From NCBI RefSeq assembly GCF_024213375.1, contig NZ_JANAVJ010000003.1, forward strand, positions 186,001 through 250,000: a stretch of DNA of 64,000 nucleotides, in the 5' to 3' direction. Source of the DNA: Paenibacillus sp. MZ04-78.2. Lineage in GTDB: Bacteria; Bacillota; Bacilli; Paenibacillales; NBRC-103111. The notes below the pieces were generated by a model, which ran no database searches, was not told the DNA's origin, and was given only the letters and a program-made list of their open reading frames with translations. A program made the translations under genes and the position numbers. Shown here piece after piece: positions 34,410-42,556 of this stretch (the stretch's first letter is position 1; each line of letters begins with the position of its first letter).

Positions 34410-35741
34410 TTATAGCATGCGAACGCCGTCTTTCGTGATAACGGCATAAATCAACTTCAATTTTTCGGCAAGCGCCGAAGCGATCGTGAAAGCAGTGGCC
34501 GTCCGCTGCATCATTTCCGCCGTTTCTGCCGAATCCTCACGATTGATGTACAGTTCGGCAAGCGGCTCGCCCTTCTTCACCGGATCGCCGACACGCTTGA
34601 ACAGCTTGATGCCGACGGCCAGATCAATCTGGTCTTCTTTGGTCGCGCGGCCCGCGCCTAGCAGCATGGCGGTAATCCCCAGCGCCTCTGCATCGATCGC
34701 AGCTATACAGCCTTCTTCCGGCGACGGAACGTCCACGCGGCGGGCAGCTTGGGGAAGCCGGGCGGGATCTTCCGCAATACCGGCGTCGCCTCCCTGTGCG
34801 GCAATGAACTGCTTCAGCTTTGCGAGCGCCTCGCCGTTTTCTAGCAAGCGGGTGACGAGCTCCTTCGCTTCGGCTTCGCCGTCCGCTTTGCCTCCAAGGC
34901 GCACCATATGCGCCGCCAGCTCCAGACAAAGCTCCGTCAGCTCGGCCGGTCCCCGGCCGCTGAGCGTATCAATGGCTTCCAGCACTTCAAGCGAGTTACC
35001 GATCGAAGGACCGAGCGGCTCATCCATGTTGGTGATGACCGCAACCGTCTCCCGGCCGACCTCCGTCCCGATATCGACCATCGCTTGAGCCAGCTTGATC
35101 GAATCGTCCAGCGACTTCATAAACGCGCCGCGGCCTGTCTTGACATCGAGGACGATGGAGTCCGCACCGGAAGCGATTTTTTTGCTCATGATCGAGCTGG
35201 CAATCAGAGGAATCGATTCGACCGTCGCCGTCACGTCCCGCAAGCCGTACAGCTTCTTGTCCGCCGGCGTCAGGTTGCCGGTTTGCCCGACCACCGCAAG
35301 CCCGATCTCCCGCACCTGCGCCAAAAACTGCTCCGTTGTCCGCTCGACGGCAAAGCCCGGAATCGCTTCCAGCTTATCGATCGTCCCGCCCGTATGGCCG
35401 AGACCCCGACCCGACATTTTCGCCACAGGAATACCGGCCGCCGCCACCAACGGCCCTACGATGAGCGTCGTCGTATCTCCGACACCGCCTGTGCTGTGCT
35501 TATCGACCTTGATGCCAGGAATCGAGCTTAGATCGACCTGATCTCCCGAACGCGCCATCGCCAGCGTTAAATCCGCCGTTTCCCGCGCAGACATGCCGTT
35601 AAAATATACTGCCATCGCCCAAGCGGACATTTGGTAATCGGGAATTTCCCCTTTTGTGTAACCTTCGATCAAAAAAGCGATTTCTTCGGAAGACAGCTCC
35701 TTGCCGTCCCGTTTGCTATGTATGATATCCACCGTTCTCAT
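34410..35741 (-). CDS. pdp: Pyrimidine-nucleoside phosphorylase
   Basis: 443 residues from ATG 35741. Thymidine/pyrimidine phosphorylase fold: [12 protein letters not shown] phosphate loop, [13 protein letters not shown], and the C-terminal PYNP domain with [10 protein letters not shown]. It splits uridine, deoxyuridine and thymidine by phosphate. With the two purine nucleoside phosphorylases and DeoB nearby it makes a nucleoside-salvage group, although dacF and spoIIA genes lie downstream. Confidence 0.95.
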   Translation of the reverse strand: MRTVDIIHSKRDGKELSSEEIAFLIEGYTKGEIPDYQMSAWAMAVYFNGMSARETADLTLAMARSGDQVDLSSIPGIKVDKHSTGGVGDTTTLIVGPLVAAAGIPVAKMSGRGLGHTGGTIDKLEAIPGFAVERTTEQFLAQVREIGLAVVGQTGNLTPADKKLYGLRDVTATVESIPLIASSIMSKKIASGADSIVLDVKTGRGAFMKSLDDSIKLAQAMVDIGTEVGRETVAVITNMDEPLGPSIGNSLEVLEAIDTLSGRGPAELTELCLELAAHMVRLGGKADGEAEAKELVTRLLENGEALAKLKQFIAAQGGDAGIAEDPARLPQAARRVDVPSPEEGCIAAIDAEALGITAMLLGAGRATKEDQIDLAVGIKLFKRVGDPVKKGEPLAELYINREDSAETAEMMQRTATAFTIASALAEKLKLIYAVITKDGVRML

Positions 35742-35800
35742 CCAGACCAACTCCCCTGTCACGTAGTCTCCCCCGTATTATATTCCCTCCGTGGCAAAAA

Positions 35801-35830
35801 GAAAAGAAAGCCCCGGGAGACGGCTCCCGA
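35801..35830 (-). terminator. Terminator of the cupredoxin gene
   Basis: CGGGAG / CTCCCG hairpin with a T-rich tail (CTTTCTTTTC) on the minus strand, 38 nt past the stop. Confidence 0.75.
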
Positions 35831-35867
35831 GACTTCCTTGGCACATGGGTTAAACGATATATTGCTT

Positions 35868-36245
35868 TTAGGATACGACGATCTTGGTTTTCATATCCGC
35901 ATGACCCGGACCGCAAGGCAGCGTGCAGTGCACTTCATACGTACCCGGTTTGTCGAAGGTCACTTCCATCGACTTGTTGTTGTTGTCCAGCTTCACGTTC
36001 GTACCTACGATCTCAAGCGCGTGAAGCCCTTCCTTGTTCATCAAAGAAACGGTCATCTTCTCGCCAGCTTTCGCCGTGTATTCCGGCTTATCGAACTGGT
36101 AGTTCGTGGCTACGAATTTAATCGAAGGGCCTGCCGATTCCTCTTTTGCCATTTCCGCTTGACGGGCAGAGATGTTTTGGAGTAAAATGCCCCCGCCAAG
36201 GAGACAGGCGATGATGAACAGTGAAAACATAGCCCACTTTTGCAT
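35868..36245 (-). CDS. Membrane-anchored stand-alone CuA-type cupredoxin
   Basis: 125 residues: one N-terminal membrane anchor (about 5-22), a short linker and a cupredoxin domain. Copper ligands match the binuclear CuA pattern of cytochrome oxidase subunit II: H75, then C107-x3-C111-x3-H115-x2-M118. Unlike subunit II it has only one span and no oxidase genes adjacent. Likely an external copper electron carrier or copper donor to an oxidase; the role is inferred. Confidence 0.88.
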   Translation of the reverse strand: MQKWAMFSLFIIACLLGGGILLQNISARQAEMAKEESAGPSIKFVATNYQFDKPEYTAKAGEKMTVSLMNKEGLHALEIVGTNVKLDNNNKSMEVTFDKPGTYEVHCTLPCGPGHADMKTKIVVS

Positions 36246-36271
36246 AGATAATCCCCCCTTACTGTTTGGCC

Positions 36272-36315
36272 GTAAAGACGTATAGTCTTATTGTACAAAA
36301 TACGCGCGTCTTTAC
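36272..36315 (-). promoter_or_regulatory. 9-bp inverted repeat before the cupredoxin gene
   Basis: GTAAAGACG (36272-36280) and CGTCTTTAC (36307-36315) are perfect inverted copies 26 bp apart, in the promoter region. The spacing suits an operator pair or a looped site. No regulator is suggested by the sequence. Confidence 0.5.
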
Positions 36316-36436
36316 ACATGCCCTTTCATACCATTCCCGTGAAAAATTTGTGAACAAATTAAGGCCGACATGCCACGGAATTTACTCTTTACATGAGATA
36401 ATGCTTATGCCAAAATACGTAAACTTCCTTGCATGC

Positions 36437-36462
36437 AAAAAAACTCTGCTATGGCGGCAGAG
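36437..36462 (-). terminator. Terminator of the YvyF-like gene
   Basis: CTCTGC / GCAGAG hairpin with GTTTTTTT on the minus strand, 15 nt past the stop. Confidence 0.85.
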
Positions 36463-36477
36463 CATTTATAATTAGAT

Positions 36478-36882
36478 TCAATGGCTGAGGCGATCGCGAA
36501 TTTGGAAGCCGACACCCCGCTCTTTCCGCTTCGCTTCCTGCTGGTTCATCTTATGAATATCATTCACGATGCGAATCCGGCAGGAATTGCATAAATGATG
36601 CTGCTTGATCGGCGAGCCGCAGCTATTGCACGGGTAAGTTAATCCGGAATAATAAGCGACCGGCAGCCGGTTTGATACGATGAATTCGGCGATACGCTTA
36701 GCGGAGACCCCCGTAGCTCTGCTCAGCTCTTCAGTCGTCGCCTTCCGGTTGCCGCGCAAATAAGCTTCGCACCGGTCGAAATCGCCGTGAACCTGATCGA
36801 TACAATCCTGACACAGATTGCGTAAATTTTTTTGAAATACTTTTCCACAGTTCGGGCAGTTGGCTACTTTCAGCATCGTCAT
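36478..36882 (-). CDS. YvyF-like (flagellar operon protein) zinc-ribbon protein
   Basis: 134 residues: an N-terminal zinc ribbon (CPNCG with C9 and C12, then C24, C27), a helix-turn-helix-like central part (TTEELSRATGVSAKRIAEF) and a second Cys pair set (CNSCG ... CNSCR). This is the layout of YvyF, found before flgM in Bacillus competence/flagellar operons. Here no flagellar gene is adjacent and it has its own terminator, so it is a lone or paralogous copy. AGAGGGG precedes the ATG. Confidence 0.75.
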   Translation of the reverse strand: MTMLKVANCPNCGKVFQKNLRNLCQDCIDQVHGDFDRCEAYLRGNRKATTEELSRATGVSAKRIAEFIVSNRLPVAYYSGLTYPCNSCGSPIKQHHLCNSCRIRIVNDIHKMNQQEAKRKERGVGFQIRDRLSH

Positions 36883-37041
36883 GGCGGCACGCCCCTCTTT
36901 TCCCTACCTTCGCATCGGTTCCGGATAGTTCCAACGAATCATCGAAAGTAGTTCTATATGCCCAATTTTAGCATAGTTGCTTTGGTCCGAACAGAGGGAG
37001 GCCACAATTTTTTTGAGGAGTGCCTCTAAAAGTAATATGTC

Positions 37042-37071
37042 TGAATAACCGCATCCCGGATTGTCATACTA
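37042..37071 (+). promoter_or_regulatory. Consensus sigma-G promoter
   Basis: TGAATA (37042-37047), 17-nt spacer, CATACTA (37065-37071): both hexamers equal the published sigma-G consensus. It points at the small ORF at 37118. The 160 nt before it (36883-37041) show nothing else. Confidence 0.85.
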
Positions 37072-37117
37072 TAAAGGACCCATTCATTCGAGAAGCAAGA
37101 AACGGGAGGTGCCGCAC

Positions 37118-37198
37118 ATGTCCGACAAGCAGCAAGGCCACGGAAATCAGAACACGACGACCCGTACCAGTGACAAAGGCGCGAAGAAATCGAAATAA
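37118..37198 (+). CDS. Small forespore protein, 26 residues, unknown
   Basis: A 26-codon ORF starting MSDKQQGHGNQN and ending GAKKSK, with a strong GGGAGGT site 7 nt before ATG and a consensus sigma-G promoter 47 nt upstream. The product is very hydrophilic, rich in Gln, Asn, Thr, Lys and Gly, and lacks hydrophobic segments. In composition it resembles minor small acid-soluble spore proteins, but I match no family. Too short for usual gene callers. Confidence 0.75.
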   Translation: MSDKQQGHGNQNTTTRTSDKGAKKSK

Positions 37199-37209
37199 CG
37201 AGCTACGAT

Positions 37210-37234
37210 AAAAAAAATGGAGTACTTTTTCCAT
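37210..37234 (-). terminator. Terminator of csaA
   Basis: ATGGA / TCCAT short stem with TTTTTTT after it on the minus strand, directly past the csaA stop. May also end the 37118 transcript. Confidence 0.6.
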
Positions 37235-37236
37235 AG

Positions 37237-37569
37237 CTATGCGATCGGCGTCCCGTTCGGAGCCGTCTGGTTCGGCCCGAGCAAAATGACATCTCCGTGC
37301 TCAGGCACCCCGCCGAGAACCAGCACCTCGGATACGTATCCAGCAATGCGTCTGGGCGGAAAATTAACAACGGCTACAACCTGTCTGCCGATAAGATCGT
37401 CCGGCATATACCGCTTCGTTATCTGCGCGCTGGAGCGCTTGATCCCGAGCTCCCCGAAGTCGATCTGCAGCTTGATGGCCGGAACGCGCGCTTCCGGGAA
37501 AGGCTCGGCGGCAACCACCGTTCCGATCCGCAGGTCCAGCTTATGAAAATCGTCGATTGTTGCTTCCAT
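37237..37569 (-). CDS. csaA: tRNA-binding chaperone CsaA
   Basis: 110 residues from ATG 37569 (GGGAGG upstream), a single EMAP-II/OB-fold tRNA-binding domain: FHKLDLRIGTVV, KLQIDFGELGIKRSSAQI and VVNFPPRRIAGYVSEVL. Matches CsaA, a homodimeric chaperone-like protein linked to protein export in B. subtilis. Monocistronic. Confidence 0.93.
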   Translation of the reverse strand: MEATIDDFHKLDLRIGTVVAAEPFPEARVPAIKLQIDFGELGIKRSSAQITKRYMPDDLIGRQVVAVVNFPPRRIAGYVSEVLVLGGVPEHGDVILLGPNQTAPNGTPIA

Positions 37570-37677
37570 TCTGCTTCCTCCCGAAGTGATTCGTGCTTTA
37601 AGAACCATGATAGCGCAGCATAGAAGGACAATGCAACGAACCGTTTCGTTATAATGTTATTTTACCATTTGGGTTCG

Positions 37678-38364
37678 TCATACAGTTGCCTTGCGAAGCA
37701 TGGCATACGACGCAAGCGCATAGACAACCATTAGCGCAAACAACCAGCCTGCCCATTCGGACACGGTTATAACCGCTATCCATTGAAACAAAATGCCCCA
37801 CCATTGGTAATAGTTTAAAGAAATGACGAGGACACTGACAACCGCTGTGATAACACCCGAAAACGCGATCATACCGAACCCGCCATATCGCCGCTGGACA
37901 CTCGAAATAGCAAATCCAAGGAAGAACAGGTGCAGCAGTAGCACGAAGTTTCTCGTCACTTGCCCAATCGCCGTACCGTCGCCCCAATAGGGCATACGGA
38001 AGAAGTGGAGCCCTACTCCCCAGCCGCCGCTCCAGCCTTCAAGCAGGGAGAAAAGCAGTATCAGGATGGATGTACTCAGGCTGATCAGAGCGAAGTTCAT
38101 AGCGGTTCCGGCAAAATAATCTTTTCTCCGGACACCCATGCCAAGTGCAAAGACGAACGTTTGAGGCAGAGCAACCATCCCGATAACAAGCATATATACG
38201 TAAAGGGAAGTAATGCCACCGGTATACATTCCATCTTTCCCGCCAATCGAAAACCGGATGGTAAGATGTAAGATGAGATTGAGCAAGAGAATGATCCAAG
38301 GCATGAATATCCAGGAGAGCTTATCTCTCAAATACATTTTTGTTACGCTCGCAACGCGGTTCAT
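37678..38364 (-). CDS. ABC transporter membrane subunit
   Basis: 228 residues with about six transmembrane segments and no recognisable binding site, typical of ABC-2-type permeases of the YtrC/BcrB kind. Its ATG overlaps the ATPase stop as ATGA. Third gene of a GntR-ATPase-permease operon, so a drug- or peptide-efflux or envelope-stress role is likely. Confidence 0.8.
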   Translation of the reverse strand: MNRVASVTKMYLRDKLSWIFMPWIILLLNLILHLTIRFSIGGKDGMYTGGITSLYVYMLVIGMVALPQTFVFALGMGVRRKDYFAGTAMNFALISLSTSILILLFSLLEGWSGGWGVGLHFFRMPYWGDGTAIGQVTRNFVLLLHLFFLGFAISSVQRRYGGFGMIAFSGVITAVVSVLVISLNYYQWWGILFQWIAVITVSEWAGWLFALMVVYALASYAMLRKATV

Positions 38365-39257
38365 AGAGCACTTCCCGCCTTTCTATCCGATGTATGCTTC
38401 GTTAAATGGACGACTAACTGCTGTAAGGAAACGGGGGAGAATTCGAGCCCAAGCGCTTCCCCTTCCTTCCGCTCTTTCTCGCTCAGCTCATCCATTACCG
38501 TCGCCGAAATCAGTCCCCCGAACGCTTCCTGATGGATGATTTCCCGGGCTCGAATGAATTTTTCCACGGTACGGGCCGTTCCTATGATGGCAAAAGCCCG
38601 CCCCCGAAGCGCCTCCGTATCCTCATTCACAATCAGTTTGCCGCCATCAATCACAATCACATGCTCCAGAAGCCGGCTAACCTCATCGATCAAGTGCGTC
38701 GACAAAATGACGGTTCTCGGATGGGCCGAGTAATCCTCAAGCAGCTTTTCGTAGAATATCCCTCTGGCTACCGCATCGAGGCCCAAATACGGCTCGTCAA
38801 ATATTGTAAGCGGCGCTCGGCTGGCAAGACCGACAACGATTCCCGCGGCCGACAACATGCCCCGTGACAGCTTCTTCATTCTCCTTTTCAGCGGAAGCCC
38901 GAATGTCTCAATCAGCTCGTAGGCGAACTCCCGATCCCACTGCGGAAACAACGATTCCGCCACCTCCAACACATCGATAACCTGGAAGTTGTCCGGGTAC
39001 TTTTGACTTTCTTTGATAAAGCACATTCTGCTAAGAACATTATTGTTCTCGTACGGTTTTTCACCGAACACTTTAATTTCTCCACTGGTAGGAAAAATCT
39101 GAGCCGTGAGCATATGCATGACCGTCGTCTTGCCCGCTCCATTTCTCCCAAGAAGCCCGTAAATTTTGTTCGGCTCGATGGAAAAGGTGATGCCGTCCAC
39201 CGCTGTTACGTTCCCGTACGACTTCGTCAGCTGAGTTACTTCGACGATCGGATTCAT
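38361..39257 (-). CDS. ABC transporter ATP-binding protein
   Basis: 298 residues. Walker A GRNGAGKTT (about 36-44), a weak signature LSRGM, Walker B LTIFDEPYLGLD and the H-loop STHLIDEV. The C-terminal about 80 residues extend past the ATPase core, as in YtrB/BcrA-like exporters. Coupled by ATGA overlaps to both the regulator before it and the permease after it. Confidence 0.92.
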   Translation of the reverse strand: MNPIVEVTQLTKSYGNVTAVDGITFSIEPNKIYGLLGRNGAGKTTVMHMLTAQIFPTSGEIKVFGEKPYENNNVLSRMCFIKESQKYPDNFQVIDVLEVAESLFPQWDREFAYELIETFGLPLKRRMKKLSRGMLSAAGIVVGLASRAPLTIFDEPYLGLDAVARGIFYEKLLEDYSAHPRTVILSTHLIDEVSRLLEHVIVIDGGKLIVNEDTEALRGRAFAIIGTARTVEKFIRAREIIHQEAFGGLISATVMDELSEKERKEGEALGLEFSPVSLQQLVVHLTKHTSDRKAGSAL

Positions 39258-39622
39258 TTGCCCCCATCTCCTCTCCGGATCATATCCATGAGCTGCTCCG
39301 ATGTGATCCCGAGCTTCTCGGCTTCCCGGACCATCGTCACCACATATTGCTCAAAAAACTGCTCTCTCCGCTTCTCCATCAATTGCGCGCGCGCGCCGGA
39401 CGCTACAAACATGCCTATCCCCCGCTTCTTGTACAATATGCCTTGGTCCACCAACAGATTGACTCCCTTGGCCGCCGTTGCCGGGTTGATCTGATAAAAT
39501 GCCGCGAATTGATTCGTCGAAGGTACTTGTGATTCTTCGGGCATGCCGCCTTCGATGATGTCATTTTCAATCCGTTCGGCGATCTGAACAAAAATCGGAC
39601 GGCTATCGTCTATTAAGGTCAT
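39254..39622 (-). CDS. GntR-family (YtrA subfamily) repressor
   Basis: 122 residues: winged-helix GntR DNA-binding domain (about 10-75, including NQFAAFYQINPATAAKGVNLL) and a short C-terminal dimer helix, the YtrA layout. First gene of the operon. A -10/-35 promoter and a dyad that overlaps the start-site region lie just upstream, fitting autorepression relieved by cell-wall antibiotics as known for ytrA. Confidence 0.92.
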   Translation of the reverse strand: MTLIDDSRPIFVQIAERIENDIIEGGMPEESQVPSTNQFAAFYQINPATAAKGVNLLVDQGILYKKRGIGMFVASGARAQLMEKRREQFFEQYVVTMVREAEKLGITSEQLMDMIRRGDGGK

Positions 39623-39640
39623 TTGTTCACCACCAAACTG

Positions 39641-39662
39641 GTTAATTACTCATGTAACTAAC
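39641..39662 (-). promoter_or_regulatory. Operator dyad of the GntR-ABC operon
   Basis: GTTAGTTAC-ATGA-GTAATTAAC on the minus strand: two 9-bp arms matching at 8 of 9 positions. It lies just downstream of the -10 box and is the probable binding site of the GntR/YtrA-type regulator. Confidence 0.7.
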
Positions 39663-39689
39663 TATATATCCAAACCAATTCATTGTCAA
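39661..39689 (-). promoter_or_regulatory. Sigma-A promoter of the GntR-ABC operon
   Basis: Minus-strand TTGACA (39684-39689), exactly 17 nt, TATAGT (39661-39666). Near-consensus. Confidence 0.85.
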
Positions 39690-39772
39690 TCGTATTTGAG
39701 CCATGCACAAAAAAAATCCCCGAAAGCCTAGAAATGAAGGTACTAAGGGATCTATATTCATTGCCGAGCAGA

Positions 39773-39801
39773 ACAAAAAACCGCTTCGAAGGAAAGCGGT
39801 T
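39773..39801 (-). terminator. Terminator of the 39819-40519 gene pair
   Basis: AACCGCTT / AAGCGGTT perfect stem with TTTTTTG on the minus strand, 17 nt past the stop. Confidence 0.9.
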
Positions 39802-39818
39802 CTTTCAAAATCCTTGTT

Positions 39819-40190
39819 TTATTTATACTTGCCACAATTGGCACATAGCTTTGCATTGGGTGTTCTTAGTGGTTTACCGCAATATTCACATGGTTCTCCA
39901 AAAAGCGATAGTCTATGGTGCATTATTACATTGTGATGAACCCCTGCAACCCCTGTTATATTCTCATACTCCTTTACAACAGGACTAAATCTTTCATTCA
40001 TTGTAATCATTTCAAGTGGTAACCTATGTTCTTGTCTAAATTTCTTTGTTGCCTCAACACACTGACCATAAAGTTCATATATCCTTGCGTATTCATCTTC
40101 TTCTAACATGGGCATCTCGCACTTACATCGCCAACACCACATCATTTTCATAAATGTAACATCCCCAATTAAATAAAATTGCTCTTTCAT
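39819..40190 (-). CDS. Hypothetical protein with two zinc-ribbon-like Cys clusters
   Basis: 123 residues. Near the N-terminus WCWRCKCE holds a Cys pair cluster followed by MPMLEEDEYARIYELY; the C-terminus ends CEYCGKPLRT..LCANCGKYK, a second ribbon half. The two probably form one zinc-binding unit around a helical middle. Start 40190 overlaps the upstream stop as ATGA; an internal MMWCW start (about 40148-40151) is possible. AT-rich. Family not recognised. Confidence 0.75.
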   Translation of the reverse strand: MKEQFYLIGDVTFMKMMWCWRCKCEMPMLEEDEYARIYELYGQCVEATKKFRQEHRLPLEMITMNERFSPVVKEYENITGVAGVHHNVIMHHRLSLFGEPCEYCGKPLRTPNAKLCANCGKYK

Positions 40191-40519
40191 TCGTATGCTT
40201 CTTTACAGTAATCAATAAAGTCACTAAACGTAGAAAAACAGGCGATCCGAGGATATTCTTCATTTTGATTGTTTGACCACGTTAAATGTACAAGCACAAG
40301 CTGATTCTTATCTATATCTTGGAATAAAACATCATCATTTGCTTCACATCTCGCCATCGTCTTTAAGATGCGACCGTACAACTGATGATGTTGGTTAATC
40401 TCCCTCATTAATTGCTTTTCCAAGGCTATCGCTGTCCTTGCATCAACTACTATCCAAGGGAGGATCAAATGCGAATTTTGCTCCACAACAACACCTCCAA
40501 CCATAAAATCTTGCTTCAT
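40187..40519 (-). CDS. Hypothetical protein, partner of the 39819 gene
   Basis: 110 residues from ATG 40519 (MKQDFMVGG). Mixed alpha/beta composition with acidic C-terminus (DYCKEAYE) and no motif I recognise; no signal peptide. Overlaps the next gene by ATGA, so the two are made together. The AT-rich pair is isolated between a GntR-ABC operon and the pnp genes and looks like an accessory cassette. Small acidic proteins like this are often immunity or adaptor proteins, but nothing proves it. Confidence 0.7.
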   Translation of the reverse strand: MKQDFMVGGVVVEQNSHLILPWIVVDARTAIALEKQLMREINQHHQLYGRILKTMARCEANDDVLFQDIDKNQLVLVHLTWSNNQNEEYPRIACFSTFSDFIDYCKEAYE

Positions 40520-40657
40520 TGTTGGCTTTATGTAATCAACTCTTGAATAATATAGGCACATTATACCATGGTTCGCTATAAAGTGGGATGATACGACAAT
40601 TCCCGCTCCTTCTCAATGCAGGAATCTAAAAAAAGCTAAAAATCAATTTTCAATAAC

Positions 40658-40705
40658 AAAAAAAGACCACTCCCTCTCGATTTATTAAATCGACAGAGAG
40701 TAGTC
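40658..40705 (-). terminator. Long terminator of the pnp/deoB group
   Basis: Imperfect long stem GACCACTC..CTCGATTT / AAATCG..GAGAGTAGTC (40664-40705) followed on the minus strand by CTTTTTTTG, 70 nt past the last pnp gene. Confidence 0.85.
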
Positions 40706-40774
40706 GTCGTGTCTAAATCCGTTTTTAACCACCACTACTTGCTAAGGTGGGACTTATTAATACCTTCTCTACAC

Positions 40775-41620
40775 CTACACTTCACGGACAAACCGACGCA
40801 CCAGCTCGATGAAAATCGGCTTCGTGCGGTTTGCTACTGCCACGACTTGCTCATGCGTGAGCGGCTCCAATTCTTCGCCGATCGCCATGTCGGTGATGCA
40901 GGAGATGCCGAGCACCTTAAGGCCTGCGTGGCTTGCAGCGATCACTTCACCCACCGTAGACATGCCAATGGCGTCGCCGCCAAGGTTCGCGAGCATGGTC
41001 AGCTCGGCCGGAGGCAAGTAGTTCGGACCGCTGCTGCCCGTGTATACGCCTTCCTGTAGGCGGATCGCTTCGCCGCGCTCCTGTCCCATTTGGGCAGCAA
41101 TCCGCTTGGCGAGATCGCGGAATTGCGGGGTATACGCCTGCGACATGTCCGGAAAACGGGGACCGAGCTCCGGATGATTGATACCGATGAGCGGGTTGTC
41201 CCCAGTCATGTTAAGCTGATCGGAGATCAGCATCAAATCGCCCGCCTGAAAACCGCGGTTCATGCCGCCTGCTGCGTTCGTAATGACAAGCGACCGAACG
41301 CCAAGCTGCTTCATGACGTAGATCGGGAAGACGACTTTTTTCATGGAGTAGCCTTCGTAATAATGAAACCGGCCCTGCATGACGATGACATTTTTGCCTT
41401 CCAGCTTGCCGATGACAAATTGCCCGGCATGGCCTTCCACCGTAGATACCGGAAAATGCGGAATTCTATCGTAAGGAATGGCGATCGCATCCTCGACCTG
41501 AGCGGCCATATCGCCAAGGCCGGAGCCCAACACCAAGCCCATATCTAAAGACCTTCGTTCGATGCGGTCGCTGATCCATTGAGCCGCTTCTTGAATATGT
41601 TCAACGTAATTCGGTTCCAT
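40775..41620 (-). CDS. Purine nucleoside phosphorylase paralogue with altered base site
   Basis: 281 residues, trimeric PNP/MTAP family: phosphate-loop LGSGLG, HFPVSTVEGHAG, GRFHYYEGY and TNAAGGMN are intact. The two residues that read the purine base are changed: the Glu of the usual Y-E-T loop is Leu (L202, NYLPPAE) and the Asn of the ITN motif is Asp (D244, CITDMAIGEE). Asp there is the state that lets mutated PNP or MTA phosphorylase use 6-aminopurines. Predicted to prefer adenosine-type nucleosides. 74 nt after its orthodox twin. Confidence 0.9.
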   Translation of the reverse strand: MEPNYVEHIQEAAQWISDRIERRSLDMGLVLGSGLGDMAAQVEDAIAIPYDRIPHFPVSTVEGHAGQFVIGKLEGKNVIVMQGRFHYYEGYSMKKVVFPIYVMKQLGVRSLVITNAAGGMNRGFQAGDLMLISDQLNMTGDNPLIGINHPELGPRFPDMSQAYTPQFRDLAKRIAAQMGQERGEAIRLQEGVYTGSSGPNYLPPAELTMLANLGGDAIGMSTVGEVIAASHAGLKVLGISCITDMAIGEELEPLTHEQVVAVANRTKPIFIELVRRFVREV

Positions 41621-41694
41621 CTCTTCTCCCTCTTTCGAATCGAATTCGGCAGCCGCCGCTTGAAAGCGGACCCCGTTCCAATCACCATGACATT

Positions 41695-42525
41695 CTAGAT
41701 TCGCGAGATGATTCCGAGCACCAGCTTAAGAAATTTCGGCTTCACGCGCTCCGTCGTTTCCATAACCTCCGCATGGGACAACGGCTGGTCCAGGATGCCC
41801 GCCGCCATATTGCTGATGCAGGAAAAACCGAGCACTTCCATACCCGCGTGCCGCGCAACAAGCACTTCCGGCACGGTGGACATGCCCACGGCGTCGCCAC
41901 CGAGCGTCCGCATCATGCGGATTTCCGCAGGCGTTTCGTACGACGGTCCGAGCAGCCCAATGTATACGCCCTCCTGCACCTTCAGCCCCTGCTCTGCAGC
42001 TACCTCCTTCGCCGTCTCGCGCAAACGGCGGCTGTACGCTTCGGACATGTCCGGGAAACGAACGCCCAGCTCGTTGTGGTTCGGTCCAATGAGCGGGTTG
42101 CGGAACGTAAAGTTAATATGATCGCGGATCAGCATCAGGTCACCGACCTCGAACGACGTGTTGATGCCTCCGGCGGCGTTAGTCACCAGCAGCTTCTCCA
42201 CGCCAAGCTCCTTCATGACACGGACCGGAAACGATACCGTTTCGACGCCGTATCCTTCATACATATGAAAACGACCTTTCATCATCAGCACGTGCTTGCC
42301 TTCCACCTTGCCGAGCAGCAGCTCGCCGGCATGGCCTTCTACCGTAGATACCGGAAAATGCGGAATATCCTCATAAGGAATCGTTACCCCGCCTTCCACC
42401 AAATCGGCCAGCACGCCGAGGCCGGAGCCCAGAATCAGGCTAATTTCCGGCTTCTCCGGATACTTCCCGCGGATATATTCCGCAGCTTCCTTAATGTTCT
42501 TCAACAGCGTCGTTTGATCGCTCAT
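41695..42525 (-). CDS. punA: Purine nucleoside phosphorylase (6-oxopurine type)
   Basis: 276 residues from ATG 42525 (GGGGAGG upstream). Same fold as the next gene and close to it in sequence, but with the standard base-recognition residues E197 (SYETPAE) and N239 (CISNMAAG). It phosphorolyses inosine and guanosine. Follows deoB by 31 nt as in the B. subtilis drm-punA operon, so this copy is the orthologue. Confidence 0.95.
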   Translation of the reverse strand: MSDQTTLLKNIKEAAEYIRGKYPEKPEISLILGSGLGVLADLVEGGVTIPYEDIPHFPVSTVEGHAGELLLGKVEGKHVLMMKGRFHMYEGYGVETVSFPVRVMKELGVEKLLVTNAAGGINTSFEVGDLMLIRDHINFTFRNPLIGPNHNELGVRFPDMSEAYSRRLRETAKEVAAEQGLKVQEGVYIGLLGPSYETPAEIRMMRTLGGDAVGMSTVPEVLVARHAGMEVLGFSCISNMAAGILDQPLSHAEVMETTERVKPKFLKLVLGIISRI

Positions 42526-42556
42526 TCGATTCGTCCTCCCCGGCAATATGTACTTG

